Below, piece after piece: positions 9,502 to 20,897 of a stretch of 64,000 nt of DNA (position 1 is the stretch's first letter; each line of letters opens with the position of its first letter). The DNA is from Liolophura sinensis (lineage: Eukaryota; Mollusca; Polyplacophora; Chitonida; Chitonidae). The notes under the pieces were generated by a model, which was not told the DNA's origin, made no database searches, and saw only the letters and a list, made by a program, of their open reading frames with translations. The position numbers and the translations under genes were made by a program. The DNA lies in the NCBI RefSeq assembly GCF_032854445.1, contig NC_088295.1, positions 44,627,385-44,691,384 on the forward strand, given 5' to 3'.

Positions 9502-9735
9502 CCAGGGATTCCCGCATTGCGCGAGTAGGGGTATAGCCATGATGGCAGTCAGCATTTCAATCTGTGTTCTTTGTTTAAGAAAAACGAAGAAATCAGACAG
9601 AATAAAGCCTTCGTAGAGGTATTTCAAATCTTCACAGCCGCTTGCACTGGTGATCAGTTTTATGGGTGGAGCAAAAGGGATTTCCCGAGGTAAACCACCA
9701 ACGTTTGGCAAGTTACTGGTGAACTCTTCCAAAAG
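9502..9735 (-). other. Unassigned open block, possible exon
   Basis: On the minus strand this reads LEEFTSNLPNVGGLPREIPF and on through YLYEGFILSDFFVFLKQRT to LLAQCGNP, then a gtaaag donor. A possible acceptor (gacttag) lies at its start. The composition is protein-like and GC is above that of the neighbours. I do not recognise it, and no neighbouring exon could be matched. Confidence 0.25.
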
Positions 9736-9907
9736 TGATCTAAGTCATATTGGTGAAAGGTAAGTGATCTCCAGGGAACTTCATGCAAGACGACACAAGA
9801 GGGCTCTTTTGACAGCTTATAACCACCGAAAAAGAATGTGAGTATGAGAATCCTGAAAACTCCGTGTCCAAGAATGGGATTGAACTCTTGTGAGTGAGTG
9901 AGGGCGT

Positions 9908-10130
9908 GCTTGAGAGTCCTGCTTCACTGAAACGCCTTAGCGAAGGCAAGTAAGCCGCCCCGCCGGAGCCATTATACTGATACAGGTCAACCAGTCGTTG
10001 CACTATCTCCTTCATTCTGAACCCCAAGCGAGTAAGTTAGAACTTCCTCTTTTAAGGTCTTAGATGTGACTCGGGCCATGATTGACCCTAGATCTACCGC
10101 TCCCAAAGCGGACGCTCTACCAGAACTCTT
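9908..10130 (-). mobile_element. tRNA-derived SINE-like element
   Basis: Read on the minus strand, the head (10130-10075) has a box-A-like tggtagagcgtc and a box-B-like gggtcaatc spaced as in a tRNA promoter. The body shared with 1300-1456 follows. It lies upstream of the transporter gene. The family name is not known to me. Confidence 0.5.
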
Positions 10131-10486
10131 TTGAGACCTACCGATTAAAAGACAAACACCGAGGTAATGTTAATATAATAGCATTATGTAGGTTACAATT
10201 TGTAAAATCCGGATATGACCGTATATGGCTCAACAGGTTGTATTGATGTCAGGAGAACAGAGCACAGAAGCTGTAAACAATGCAAGATATAGATCTCAAC
10301 GCATGTATGCTTAGCTTGGCTTACACAGTTTTTGCAGAGAACACTATATTAAACAAAGCACTTGCATCACATAAATATCTTACCTTGACGACCCAAAATA
10401 AACACCTACTTCTGAAGTTCTTTGATATACCCATATATGATACGTGTATATATGGGAACCAGTTAACCAGTTACAACGCATCTGCT

Positions 10487-10632
<146 letters not shown>

Positions 10633-11015
10633 CCTACATGTGTTTATGCATATATTTATGTAGTGTATATACAAGAAGCAAACCATTCTTGTCTATGCAG
10701 ATATTTGACATTACACTTTTATATTGTCCTTTCGTGATTATGAATTTCATGACAAGGTTCAGCAATATACACCGGTAGGTGATCTGGCCATGCCCATGAT
10801 GTTGTTTTGACAAAGAGTATGTAGGTCTGTACAGTTCGTGTGACCATAGGGTCACCAAGATATGTTATTTGGACCCTATACAAGCGATTAGCAGAGCTCC
10901 CCAGCGGGGTTATGATGACAATGGTGTTAGCGGTTTACAGGAGAGAGGCTTAAGATTTAGGGGTATTAAAGGAAGGAAACCCTTGGTCACAGATCTTTTT
11001 CGGACCTTAGCCCAC

Positions 11016-11573
11016 ATGATGGACGAGAAGAGGGATAAAGAAGACACCTCTGGTGTCAGACAACGTTCTACAGCTGAAAATCACGACACGCCGACGGAAG
11101 TTGGGAACAACCATAATTATAATACTGTTAACAACTCTGGGAACAATAATGATCAATCATGTATCAACGATGCCAAGGATTCGGCCAGTAAGGCTGAAAG
11201 CAATGCTTTAGCCGGTAAAGGCAATTCGTTCCAAGATCTTGAAGAAACTGAGTCTAACACTAATACTGAGGACAATGACCCGATCAAAGACGCTGAAGGC
11301 AATGATTCGCCCAACAACACTGAAGGCAATAATTCGAGGAATAACGCTGAGGGCAATGATTCGACCAATAACAGCAAAGACAATGATTCGACCAAAAACA
11401 ACGAAGTGAGTGACCCAGTCAAATATCCTGATAGGGGCTCAGCCGTCTTAGGGGCAGATGGTCACAACGAAACCAATGTGGCCAAGTTTGAGAATGCGAA
11501 GAAACACCCAAAACGACAGCTTCGATATCGTATCGTCAAAACCGGATGTTTAGTCACAACATGGTTTTGCATT
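11016..11573 (+). CDS. Transporter exon 1: low-complexity tail and start of TM1
   Basis: The exon has 186 codons from MMDEKRDK, ending TTWFCI before gtaagt in phase 0. The frame is open upstream to 10800 but has no ATG there, so a spliced 5' extension is possible. Residues about 25-150 are Asn/Asp/Ser/Glu-rich with the 27-bp repeat. A basic stretch KKHPKRQLRYR precedes the membrane segment. Confidence 0.82.
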
Positions 11574-14500
11574 GTAAGTCCTTTTGTGTCTTTATTTGGG
11601 ATTTCAAATTAAAAAAGTTGCAGCCAAACGTATATCATGTCCGATCATGATATACTGTTTTTATTTCAATGAAATTCTTTCAGTTTTACGTACACTTGTT
11701 GTGAGAAAAAAAAAGATAGCAAGGCGCCAGTAAAGAAAATGCGGTGATGGCAAAAAAAAAATTATTGGCGTGATATTTTATTTAAGGACAATGGCCACTC
11801 TGACTACTTACACAACTCACCTGAAATTTGCTTGATGAATTAGGCCTTAATTTGCGTATAGATGGGAAACCGCACTGGCGAAGGGATAATAATTGTTTAC
11901 CGGACATATAATTCGGCCTTAAAAGATTTCCGAAAATGGTACTTCTAAAACCATTTTCTAAAACACCACTCTAATCTAACGTAGATATTACCACATTGTC
12001 ATCAGTAAAAGTTTCTTCAGAGTATACATAAACGCCATCATCATCCACAGTTTCGTATATTTCCATAGGGCTTCATTAAAGGTCATATTTTGTCCACAGG
12101 GCTTGTTTACCGAATTGTCTGGACCAACTTTTAAAGACCTTGAACTACGACTAAACCTTCCCAGTAAGGAAGCCACAGAGGCTGTATCGAGGGCAACTTC
12201 TGGCAGAAGTTTGGGTTTTATGGCAGGGGCTATCATTGGTATGTGTTTTATGCAAGAATATGCCTTGACGTTTTAAGATGCATTTATTTTACACATTGCC
12301 TTTGGTCGTTTCCTCAGCGTGGACTGGAGACACTTTCTGATTTCTCTATATCCTAGACTAGCATATGTCGATATGCCGATGTACATGTACAATGAATCTT
12401 TGTTAATTCTGGACAAATGGCAGGTGTTGAACTTATAAATATATATGTAATTCGTGCCATTGAACATGTAAACAGATACAAACATGTAAAATTATACAGG
12501 CGGTAGATGATCTTCAGTTTGTACATACTTCCATTTTGAGAGTGTCACCTTGTAGATGAAACTATTACATTGGGGGCAAGGTACATATATATGGTTGGGG
12601 ATCATTTGTTTTATTTTCTGTTAAGCAACAGATTAAAAAACAAAGAAACGATCGTTATCATATTATCAGCTAGTATTTTTATTGTATACATACACACAAC
12701 ATATCGGCCTAATATATGTGTAGTGTGTGCTATCGTTATAAACACAAATTTGCTACGATTTGCTGCAGAGATTATGTAATACAAATACTTCTAAAATCCT
12801 TTAAATTGACATGTGTGCATGGCAATAAGAGAAACCTCAGAATTAACTTCTATTCCCAATTCAAATGGACATCCAGGCTCATTAACCACAAATATTCAAA
12901 GTGCATCTTAATGATGCACATACTTGAATAACATCGCAGCAAGAGTTAACCTGTTAACCTCGTCATTATGACGTCGCCAACCAAAACGTCATCTTTTCAA
13001 AATGTCTTGGAAAAAAGTGAAACAATATTTTAAATTAAACAGCTATAGACCTTGAATTCAGAAACAATAAGACGGGAAATAAACAATGAAGCCAAATAGC
13101 AGCTTGACGGACTGTAATTAGCTCCAGGATTACAAAGATGTCTAAGACTTAAGTTAGACTTCATTTGCAGTATTATTCCTCGGCTTATATTTGAATTGAA
13201 ATGCTAAGCTCCAATTGTGTCAAAAAATTCCAAACCAACTCTAAATGTAACAACAAAAATTTCCTAACGTAAGTCAGAATTTTAGCGCAACAGATATGTT
13301 GTGAAGTTAAAACAAAATCAGGTTTAAGTCTCTTGTATTTATTTATTTATTTGGTTGGTGTTTTACGCTGTACTCAAGAATATTTCACTGATACGACGGT
13401 GGCCAGCATTATGGTGGGAGGAAACAGGGCTGGGGAAACCCACGATTATCTGCAGGTTGGTTGATGAAAGGCTTCTCACCTACGGTCATGCAGCGAAGGA
13501 GCCAGCATGAGCTGGGCTTGAACTCACAGCGACTGCATTAGTGTAATGCTCATGAGTCATTGCGCCGCTCTACTGTGCATAGTCCCTGGGTCAAGGAGAC
13601 CCCCGATCCTGTACTGGACTGGAAAATCAGCTGTACATGGTTGATCTGAAGCTATTAACAACATTTGAATAAATCACATGACCATTTACTATTTCACCTA
13701 GGTTTATTTCACGGAAGGAATTTAAGTGACAATTAACGGGCACTGAAATACTGAATGATTGAAACCATCATCGAAAACTGTTGACTCCGAACTAATTTCT
13801 TTTTTTGTAACTTCTTTTCTGGTTTAGTTGAACCTTATTTTGGAAATTGCTCTTACGATTATTGATCTGGAAATTGTGGAAGTCTTTGTTTTTGACGATT
13901 AGTATACGCATGTCTGTTACTATGCTTTTTATGGATTGATGCTGTATTCCTGCTTCCCTTGTCTTAACAGGTGGTTTTTTGGTTGACCGTTTCAAGAGGA
14001 AGGGAGATTTGTTCATCGCCATATCTCTTTGTTGCGCTGCAGCCTTCACGGTAGCAGTACCGTGGATGAGTTCGTTTGCCACCATGTGGTTTATGATGTT
14101 TTGCCAGGGAACCTTCGAGGGGATCATCAACATAGGTGAGAGCTGGGGATTATTTGAATATGACCTGTCCATAAAATCTTGACTTGGACTGACAATTGTA
14201 CAGCGTGACCAGTTAACCAAAGAAATTGCCTGAGCAAACGCGGGCATGAGCAATAATTAGACTATACGGCGTTGACCCGTATAACATTAGGTAGAAAAGA
14301 TTCTCCATTAATTCTATTTATCGGTAAGCCAGCTATCACACTCTCGTGGCTACTCTTGTTTTAATTTCTATGCTGTACGTCTTTAATTACATACAAAATA
14401 CACCATGCTACGTCAAGCTACGTCAAGAAACTCTGTGATCGACGTTTTATATATTTTAAGTCTGAAGAGTAGCTTGCTTCAAAGACCTTTTATAAATGTC

Positions 14501-15789
14501 ATTTGACAGAACTGGCTAGTGGTATATCTGATCCAAAGTACACGGACCCCGGTCATGTTGTATCCAGCCACTATTGTTTAACAGGTAAACGCCATTTAAA
14601 GAAACTCAAAGACTGCATAATTGAGACCAAATCGCTTTAGATCCCAAAATGTTTTGATGAATATATTGGCTATCCCGTCTGATTTCTCTATTCCATTTCA
14701 GCTGGCCAAGAAATCATCTTACTGCTTTGGGGAGAGAAGTCCGCCGGTCCTATGCATCTTCTCCATTTCGGGTTTGGAATGGGATCTTTTATCAACCCTC
14801 TTATTGCCCAGCCGTTTTTGGCTACGGAGATCCCGACAAACGTCACAGATTTGGGCCACACTTCGTCATTCAACACAAGTAATGTGACAACAGTGGAAAC
14901 TTTAGTCGGATCACGTATAGAATATGCGTATCTCATTGCAGCTCTGGTTTCTGCGTCATTCTCGTCCACGTTTTTCTGGTTCCAGTACAAGGGTGTTCCC
15001 CACGGAGGGTACGTCGAGGATCACTCTGGACCAAAACAGTGCACCAAACCGGTTAAAACTGGATGTAAGCAGTATGTTAGCCTGATTGATCCGGCTACTT
15101 GTGCTGACGGCAAGCGATTGGCGGGCTTTTCCATCTTTGCGTTGCTCTTTATCTATTTTTTCCAGGCCGTCGGCGGAGAAAGGATTTACAGCAAGTTTAT
15201 CCGAAACTTCGCCCTGGACCAGTTGCACTTTAGCAGCAGCGAGGCTACCTACCTCAACTCCAGCTTCTGGATCAGCTTCAGTATCGGACGGTTTCTTGGC
15301 TTCGTCGTTGCCATATGGGTACCTATCCGCATTCTGATCATGGTCGAATGTTTTTCTGGTTTGGGTTTCGCTATTTTGTTGAATGTTCTTGGACACAACA
15401 GCAAACTGGCTGTATGGGTCCTCACGCAGCCGATGGCGCTGTTCATCGCGCCACTTTTCCCCAGCGGGGTGGCCTGGAGCGATCATTACCTGAAAATGTC
15501 AGGCATAGGTATCACCATCCTCATCGCTGGGGGCTCCATAGGAGGTGCCGCCTACATCTGGATTCTTGGCTTCGTCTATCCCAACTACGGCCCCCAGACC
15601 TTTCTCTACATAGTTGCAGTATACTCAGCGGCTGCTTGTGTCAGCGTCTCCCTGATGTCCTTTGCCGGATGTCTTCACGGAGACAGGTTTCAGAAACAAC
15701 GCATGGAGATGGAAATGGAACCCGACAAAGACGACAATAAAACTGTTACCTACATAACCTCTGAGTCGCTAGAAGATCTAAAGCCATAG
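11016..15789 (+). CDS. Major facilitator superfamily transporter, MFSD4/NaGLT1-like
   Basis: Four exons (11016-11573, 12100-12238, 13971-14135, 14702-15789) join in frame to 1950 nt, or 649 residues. The family includes MFSD4A/B (sodium-dependent glucose transporter 1-like), multi-pass membrane carriers; the substrate here is unknown. The core begins VKTGCLVTTWFCIGLFTELS with GPTFKDLELRLN, the TM1-loop signature. RSLGFMAGAIIGGFLVDRFK follows, the MFS G-x3-D-R-x-K loop between TM2 and TM3, then GPMHLLHFGFGMGSFINPLI. NVT and NTSN sites in a following loop suggest glycosylation. The 150-residue Asn/Asp/Ser-rich tail before TM1 is unusual. The start chosen is the first in-frame ATG pair (11016/11019). 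The second has A at -3 and G at +4. Confidence 0.88.
11298..11405 (+). repeat. 27-bp coding tandem repeat, 4 copies
   Basis: Four in-frame units of 9 residues of the type GNDSTNNSK occur in the cytoplasmic tail of the transporter. Third positions and some codons vary between units, so they are not brand-new. Confidence 0.8.
11574..12099 (+). other. Transporter intron 1
   Basis: GT-AG intron of 526 bp, AT-rich with A-runs near 11700-11760. No internal gene seen. Confidence 0.8.
12100..12238 (+). CDS. Transporter exon 2
   Basis: The exon is 139 nt with acceptor gtccacag and donor gtatgt, phase 0 then one base. It encodes GLFTELSGPTFKDLELRLNL, then RSLGFMAGAIIG. The GPTFxDL and R-S-L-G-F words are typical of MFSD4 proteins. 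Confidence 0.88.
12239..13970 (+). other. Transporter intron 2 with SINE
   Basis: GT-AG intron of 1.7 kb. Apart from the SINE at 13338-13575, nothing coding is recognised. Confidence 0.8.
13338..13575 (-). mobile_element. tRNA-derived SINE, diverged copy in transporter intron 2
   Basis: The tail (ttatttatttatttgg) and the words gttttacgctgtactcaaga and gccagcattatggtgggagg match the copies at 32229 and 39122. The head, on the right, is strongly decayed. No clear target duplication was seen. Confidence 0.8.
13971..14135 (+). CDS. Transporter exon 3
   Basis: The exon is 165 nt with acceptor cttaacag and donor gtgaga. It encodes GFLVDRFKRKGDLFIAISLC, then a hydrophobic segment and FCQGTFEGIINI. 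D-R-F-K-R is the cytoplasmic MFS motif between helices 2 and 3. Confidence 0.88.
14136..14701 (+). other. Transporter intron 3
   Basis: GT-AG intron of 566 bp. Nothing recognised in it. Confidence 0.8.
14702..15789 (+). CDS. Transporter exon 4 (terminal)
   Basis: The exon is 1088 nt after ccatttcag and ends in TAG. It reads GQEIILLLWGEKSAGPMHLL, then HFGFGMGSFINPLIAQPFL, then an outward loop with N-glycosylation-type sites, and several long hydrophobic stretches for the remaining helices. The C-terminal tail is acidic (MEMEMEPDKDDNK). No stop or shift interrupts it. Confidence 0.92.
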
Positions 15790-16248
15790 GGTCTAAGTCA
15801 AATTCGGTTCAATATATAGTTTTTCAACAAAAAAGGGGTGGCGGTAGGTGTTTACATCGTTTGGTGGGGGAGAAATTCCCTATGCCTCACAGATTGATTG
15901 TTAAGACACCCAGCAAGGCACTGGGGTAAATTTTATAAAGGGTAACTTTTGGACTCAACGGTATACAAGGGCAGTTGTATCGTGCGAAACATAAGAAGTC
16001 GAAAATTATCTTATTTAAAGCGTAAAAATTCTCACTCTAAATATGAGGAAAGTTGAAACATATTGTAGAACCGATCCATGATTTTAAGCTTATCGTAGAC
16101 AGGCCTTTACTGGATTTCTGTGCCGGAGCGCTCAAAAGTACTCCTCGAGGCCACTTGTCCATCACCATCGATGAACTGACGCGATTGAATCTCAGTCATG
16201 CTTATGGCTTTAATGTCATTTTACATCCAAAGTTCAGTAATATGAGCA
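15790..16248 (+). other. Transporter 3' flank
   Basis: Presumed 3' UTR and downstream DNA. No canonical AATAAA was found on the plus strand here. A short open frame from 16053 runs into the minisatellite and is not believed. Confidence 0.4.
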
Positions 16249-16710
16249 GTGGTTTCCCCATGCTTGGTATCCCGTTTACCCTAGGCTCCGTATCGCGTTT
16301 TCCCCATGCTTGGTATCCCGTTTTCCCTAGGCTCGGTAAACAGGTTTGCTCAGTGTTGGTATTCAGGTCTCCTCAGACTTGGTATTCCGGTTTCCCCAGA
16401 CTTGGTATTCCGGTTTCCCCAGAAATAGTATACCGGTTTCTTCAGTTTCGCTATCCAGGTTTCAACACACTCAATATTCCGGTTTCCTCAGATTCGGTAT
16501 CCAGGTTTCAACACACTCGATATTCCGGTTTCCTCGGACTTGGGTAACTTTTGGACTCAATTCTAAATTCCTCAGATAAGGTATTCCGGTTCTCCTAGAC
16601 ATGGTATAACGGTTTCCTCAGATTCGGTATCCAGGTTTCAACACACTCGATATTCCGGCTTCCTCGGACATGGTATTCCTGCTTCCTCAGATTAAGTAAT
16701 CCGGTTTCCC
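16249..16710. repeat. Minisatellite, about 24-bp degenerate unit
   Basis: About 19 units of the type cttggtattccggtttcccc are present, some merged into a 48-bp higher-order form with gtttcaacacactcgatatt. It lies 460 bp after the transporter stop. Open frames through it are by-products of the repeat. Confidence 0.85.
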
Positions 16711-17239
16711 ATGCAAAAGATTAACTCAGTCAGTTTTGCCTGAGCTGTAGATGAGTAATCTCTTGTGCAGGTATATTCACATTCAAGTATATATAATATG
16801 GACCAATGTATAGTCAACGGCAGTTTTATGCAGTGTATTCATATTTTGTTCGGGAGAGTATTATATTTTATATTTAGACAGAACGTTTCAATAAGTTGTC
16901 ACGCATGTGGTTTAATTTTAACGATATGTTTCCCTAATAATCGTGTGTTCGCGAAACATATACAGTATATTTTATTTGTTAGAATAGATTATATATTTGT
17001 TGATGGGGAATTAAAGAATTGCCTCCTGTGCATATAAGAGAACTACTCTGCTTCAAACGACGAATTATAATCCGTTATAAGCAACTATTATTCCGTTAAG
17101 GCGGCAAAATGCAGTCTATCCATTCATCCAGAATGGAATTAATGTAATGGAAATTAAAGTTTTTCTTTTGTCCTTCTGTTTTCTTTTTTCATTCATTGCA
17201 ATCAGAGTAAGCTAATGAAGCATCAATTTGAAGTGCAAC

Positions 17240-17345
17240 TAAGCCTATATAGTTTGTATGTTCTATAACTTGTATGTTCTATGGCTTGTATGTTCTATGG
17301 CTTGTATGTTCTATGGCTTATATTTTCTATAGCTTGTATTTTCTA
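17240..17345. repeat. 16-bp tandem repeat
   Basis: Five to six copies of cttgtatgttctatgg, with the last ones diverging to attttctatag. Confidence 0.85.
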
Positions 17346-17670
17346 TAGTATCTTTTTTAAATAGTATCTTGTGACAATTATTTGCCTCTAGCAATACACT
17401 TTTGTGGGCGAAATTTTCGGTCGTTTAGGATATACATGTGTTGGACATAAGGTGGTTTCTTGGCCAGGGAAGGGAAAGGGGAGATAGCTTTCGTTGATTT
17501 GATTACGGCCTTACGCTAGTAAAGGTTTGTCAGCTTCCCTTGACATATTTTAGTGATATTGACCTATACAGATATTTTTTTGGCGCGGCGTAAAGCACGG
17601 AACAAAACAAGCAGTCGGAAAGTATTGCATGCTTTCGTCTCTGTCTTGAGAGTCCACAACAGATAAGAAA

Positions 17671-17868
17671 ATGGACGAAACAACTTTCGAAGCTGATCTT
17701 GTTGAGCCTTGTATCAATTTTCATATCGGTATTAACATTTATGGGGGGAAAATCCGAAAAGTTCCAAAAGTGTTTTCGTTGGCTCAGCCATGTAAGGCGT
17801 CACAATCAAATGTCTCAGCTGATGCTACTGAGGGTTCCAAAGCGCCCGAATCATACACTAAATTTTAA
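17671..17868 (+). other. Small open frame with strong start context, unassigned
   Basis: The frame has 65 codons from aagaaaATGGac, beginning MDETTFEADLVEPCINFHIG. The start context is near-ideal. No domain, repeat or homologue is recognised. It lies in otherwise empty DNA between the convergent genes, so it may be chance. Confidence 0.15.
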
Positions 17869-18570
17869 TAATATTCTATTGTGTTTACATGGCAGCATGG
17901 TGGTGGGATTCTTCTGAGCATCAAGAGGTTGGTTAAAAGAAATCTATTTTGAAACACTTCTAACTGTGGACCAGTCTCTTTCAAACATTACATGTTAAAT
18001 TAACAATTTTCACCAAGGAGTAAATTAATTGGGCTAAAATTAACTCAGTCTCATACAAAATTGCAGTCATGACGGCAACATATAACTTTTAGAGGATGAA
18101 TGACGGATCACAACCAAGTCAAAATAGAAATATATTTAAATTTCTCAAAGATTTTGTGTTCCCTTGGTTTCGGGAATAAAAACACCTATTGTTCACCGTT
18201 GCATGACACCGTTCCCATGCACAATCGTCTCCCATTTACTTACTGATTGCCGCCACAAGTTTTTTCAACAAGAGGATAGGCCTATGAAGACAACAATAAG
18301 GCAAAGCACGTATAATGTAAACACACACGGCCTGGCCGTATACAACAAAAGGTCTTGAGAGACAGAAATAATTTGAATCCAAGAATATCAATGTTCATTC
18401 AGTTAATTTCAAAGCTGGTATAAAAATCGCAGACAAAATTCTAATTCACTGAACAGTGCCGCTCAAGGAATGTTGATCAGAAAATCAATTTCACTGGATG
18501 ATGATCCATTTGCTTTAAATCTCAGACAATCACCAAGTTGGAATTGCTTCCAAGGTGTAATACATCGCAA

Positions 18571-20877
18571 TGAAGAGACGTATCCGTCTGGTGACCAATG
18601 TTGCGTATACAGAACTGACCGCTGTCTGTCCAGACAAGACTGCCCAGACGCCAGATAAGCAATTTCAAGCTTTAGAGCACCGATGTTTAATTCATTCCAA
18701 CTCTTGGCCAGTTTTGGTCAGCCGAATGATATACGCTACCCTAAATCACATGCTGAATGGTGGATTTTGATAAACGTTGGTTCACTAGACAGGAAGTAAT
18801 GCAGAGAACGAGTTCCTGCGTTGTTTAAAGGTACGCCTAAGTTTGTCTGAGCTGCCTTATACTGTGTTTGACAAGGAAAAACAATTCGGTGAGTTCAGTT
18901 TTAGCTTAATGCTATACTATATCAGGGATTTATTCAGGGCATTCTTGAACCCAACAAAAAGGTTTGTTTCAGACTTTTGTGTGTATTCGCAGACTCTTTG
19001 TGAAAGTGGTTCCTGATATGGTAACGCAGAGGGAATCGGCCCCACGGCCCGTATTTATCAAAACGTCTTAAGACTTAAGTGAAAACTGAAATGTTTCGGT
19101 TTAGAAAGTTTAAAATCTGTACATTGCTTCTTTACTTCAGAACAATATACTAACCACAGTTTAATTTCTTTCCCGTTCCGAGTGTTGCTTTTTAAGGACT
19201 TACAGTTTATGACTTACGCCTTGCTTAATAAATACAGGCCCAATGCAAGAAACTGTGCACTCGAAGAAGCAAAACTTACTATATAGTATGATCGACAACA
19301 GCTGACACATTCGTAAGGTCACGCCTTTTTCTATTCTGTTTTACACTATTTTCCGGTTATATATGGCAAGCGCATGTCATATATCTGTAAACACACATTA
19401 AAGGGAGTCTGTGATGTATCCGTGTTAGCGATGTATATGGTAAGTCATGAAGTGGAGAATGGGAAGCTTACTCGTCATACTGAAACACATTTACGTAGCG
19501 TGTGGAAATTCACTGTACCACAACTGTAACTTTCTAAAAATTCTTACGCAGAGCGTAAATATAAAACAAATGTAACTTAGTTTTTTATTCAGCTACTTAT
19601 TACACGTGGCACAACTAAATGACAGACGACTATAATAAGGCTGCCAAGCAGTATTCACGTATGATTTCGGTGTAGCGGTCACGTGTTACGTATTAGCATA
19701 TCTTTACAATAATCCATTCTAATTCATGTTATAACACTTATTTAATACGACTTGGTCTAGATCTTTACACACACCAAAGTATGTTTGCAAAGAACAAAAT
19801 AATAATGACAAGGATTCGAACTCTTTCTGTAAGTGCTTCCGTCATGTTCTCCACATTGACCTCGTTTATTAGTTGTACCATGAAGAATATCTTACCGACT
19901 TTGGCAGAAATATGGATTTTAAACTTGGCAAAATATAACAAAAATGATCACATTTTAAAGTTAACGTTTTGCATATGGAAACAAACGTTAACTAAAACGA
20001 AACTTTGACAGCACTCATAAATACATACGCGAAAGTTCCAGTAAAAATATTTTTTCTGATTAACGTCGATCTTCATACAGTAAATTAAAAACAGTGCCGT
20101 GTTTGAGCTAAAATTGCCATTTATGATAGGGAGTGCATTTTGGGCAGATTACTATTAAGCAATCATCTCTTCAATGGTCATGTAATATTCATGGGCGCTT
20201 CGATCAAGTCTTATACTTCTCATCTGAAAATTTACAGAATTGTACTGGCTTTTGAAATCGGCACTTTCTTAATCTGGGGCCGATTTCCCGCCTTACTGTA
20301 CCAGGTCCTTTGTAATATGCAAATTGTCCACTTTAAAGTGTTAGACATCTTCTGACTGAAGATCGAACCCCAAAGTACCCCTTACTACGGAATCACTCTA
20401 AGCACTCCGCCAACGTAATGCGTTTCATTTTGGTCATTTTACTTCCAAGGCACGGTTTAAATTTTACCTTTACTGTGACAACTGCGACTAGATTTGTACT
20501 GGTGCTTGTCTTTGTCCAGCCAGCTTGAAACTTTTGTCCCTGTAACCAGTTTCGTCCAACATTGTATATTTGCCATGGTACACACGAAAATATTCTCATT
20601 TCCGCCAGCTGAGGATATATTCGATATACATTTACTTATATTTCTCTGATAGGAGGGCTACAGCGATATGATGGCAGAGCCAGGATAAAAACCCATGACC
20701 ATCCACAGGTTGCCAGTATCTATATATATGTTATTGATATTAACCCTGTCCTAGGTGATAGATATCTAACAAACCTTCTCGCTTGAAGTCCCAGCCGAAC
20801 CACAGACAGCTGGCTGGCATGTAGCCACCTTAAAATCTTCAATGAAAAAGACAAGAAAAGGCAGAAATCTTCTGGAC
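18571..20877. other. Intergenic part of the duplicated block
   Basis: Shared with 1-2803. It contains the 223-bp block identical in both copies. No exon or RNA gene was recognised. Confidence 0.5.
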
Positions 20878-20897
20878 AAAATAAAACATTTTATTTT
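20878..20897. terminator. Palindromic, bidirectional poly(A)-signal-like element
   Basis: The arms aaaataaaa (20878-20886) and ttttatttt (20889-20897) put an AATAAA on each strand (plus 20880-20885, minus 20890-20895). The same palindrome is kept in the left copy at 2804-2823. It lies between the convergent transporter and NAV genes, so it could end NAV transcripts and stop read-through from the other side. Use as a cleavage signal is inferred. Confidence 0.35.

Larger units (their letters stand above)
16711..18570. other. Intergenic stretch between the transporter and the duplicated block
   Basis: AT-rich DNA with the 16-bp repeat and the small open frame described separately. Nothing else is recognised. 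Confidence 0.5.

Noticed and set aside
13792-14253. 153-codon minus-strand open frame
   Set aside because: It is antisense to transporter exon 3, which has consensus splice sites and clear MFS motifs; the antisense product resembles nothing.
14956-15486. 176-codon minus-strand open frame
   Set aside because: It lies wholly antisense to transporter exon 4 and its composition is explained by the sense codons.
16053-16547. 164-codon open frame after the transporter
   Set aside because: Two thirds of it is translated minisatellite. The first 60 residues have no recognisable similarity or splice context.
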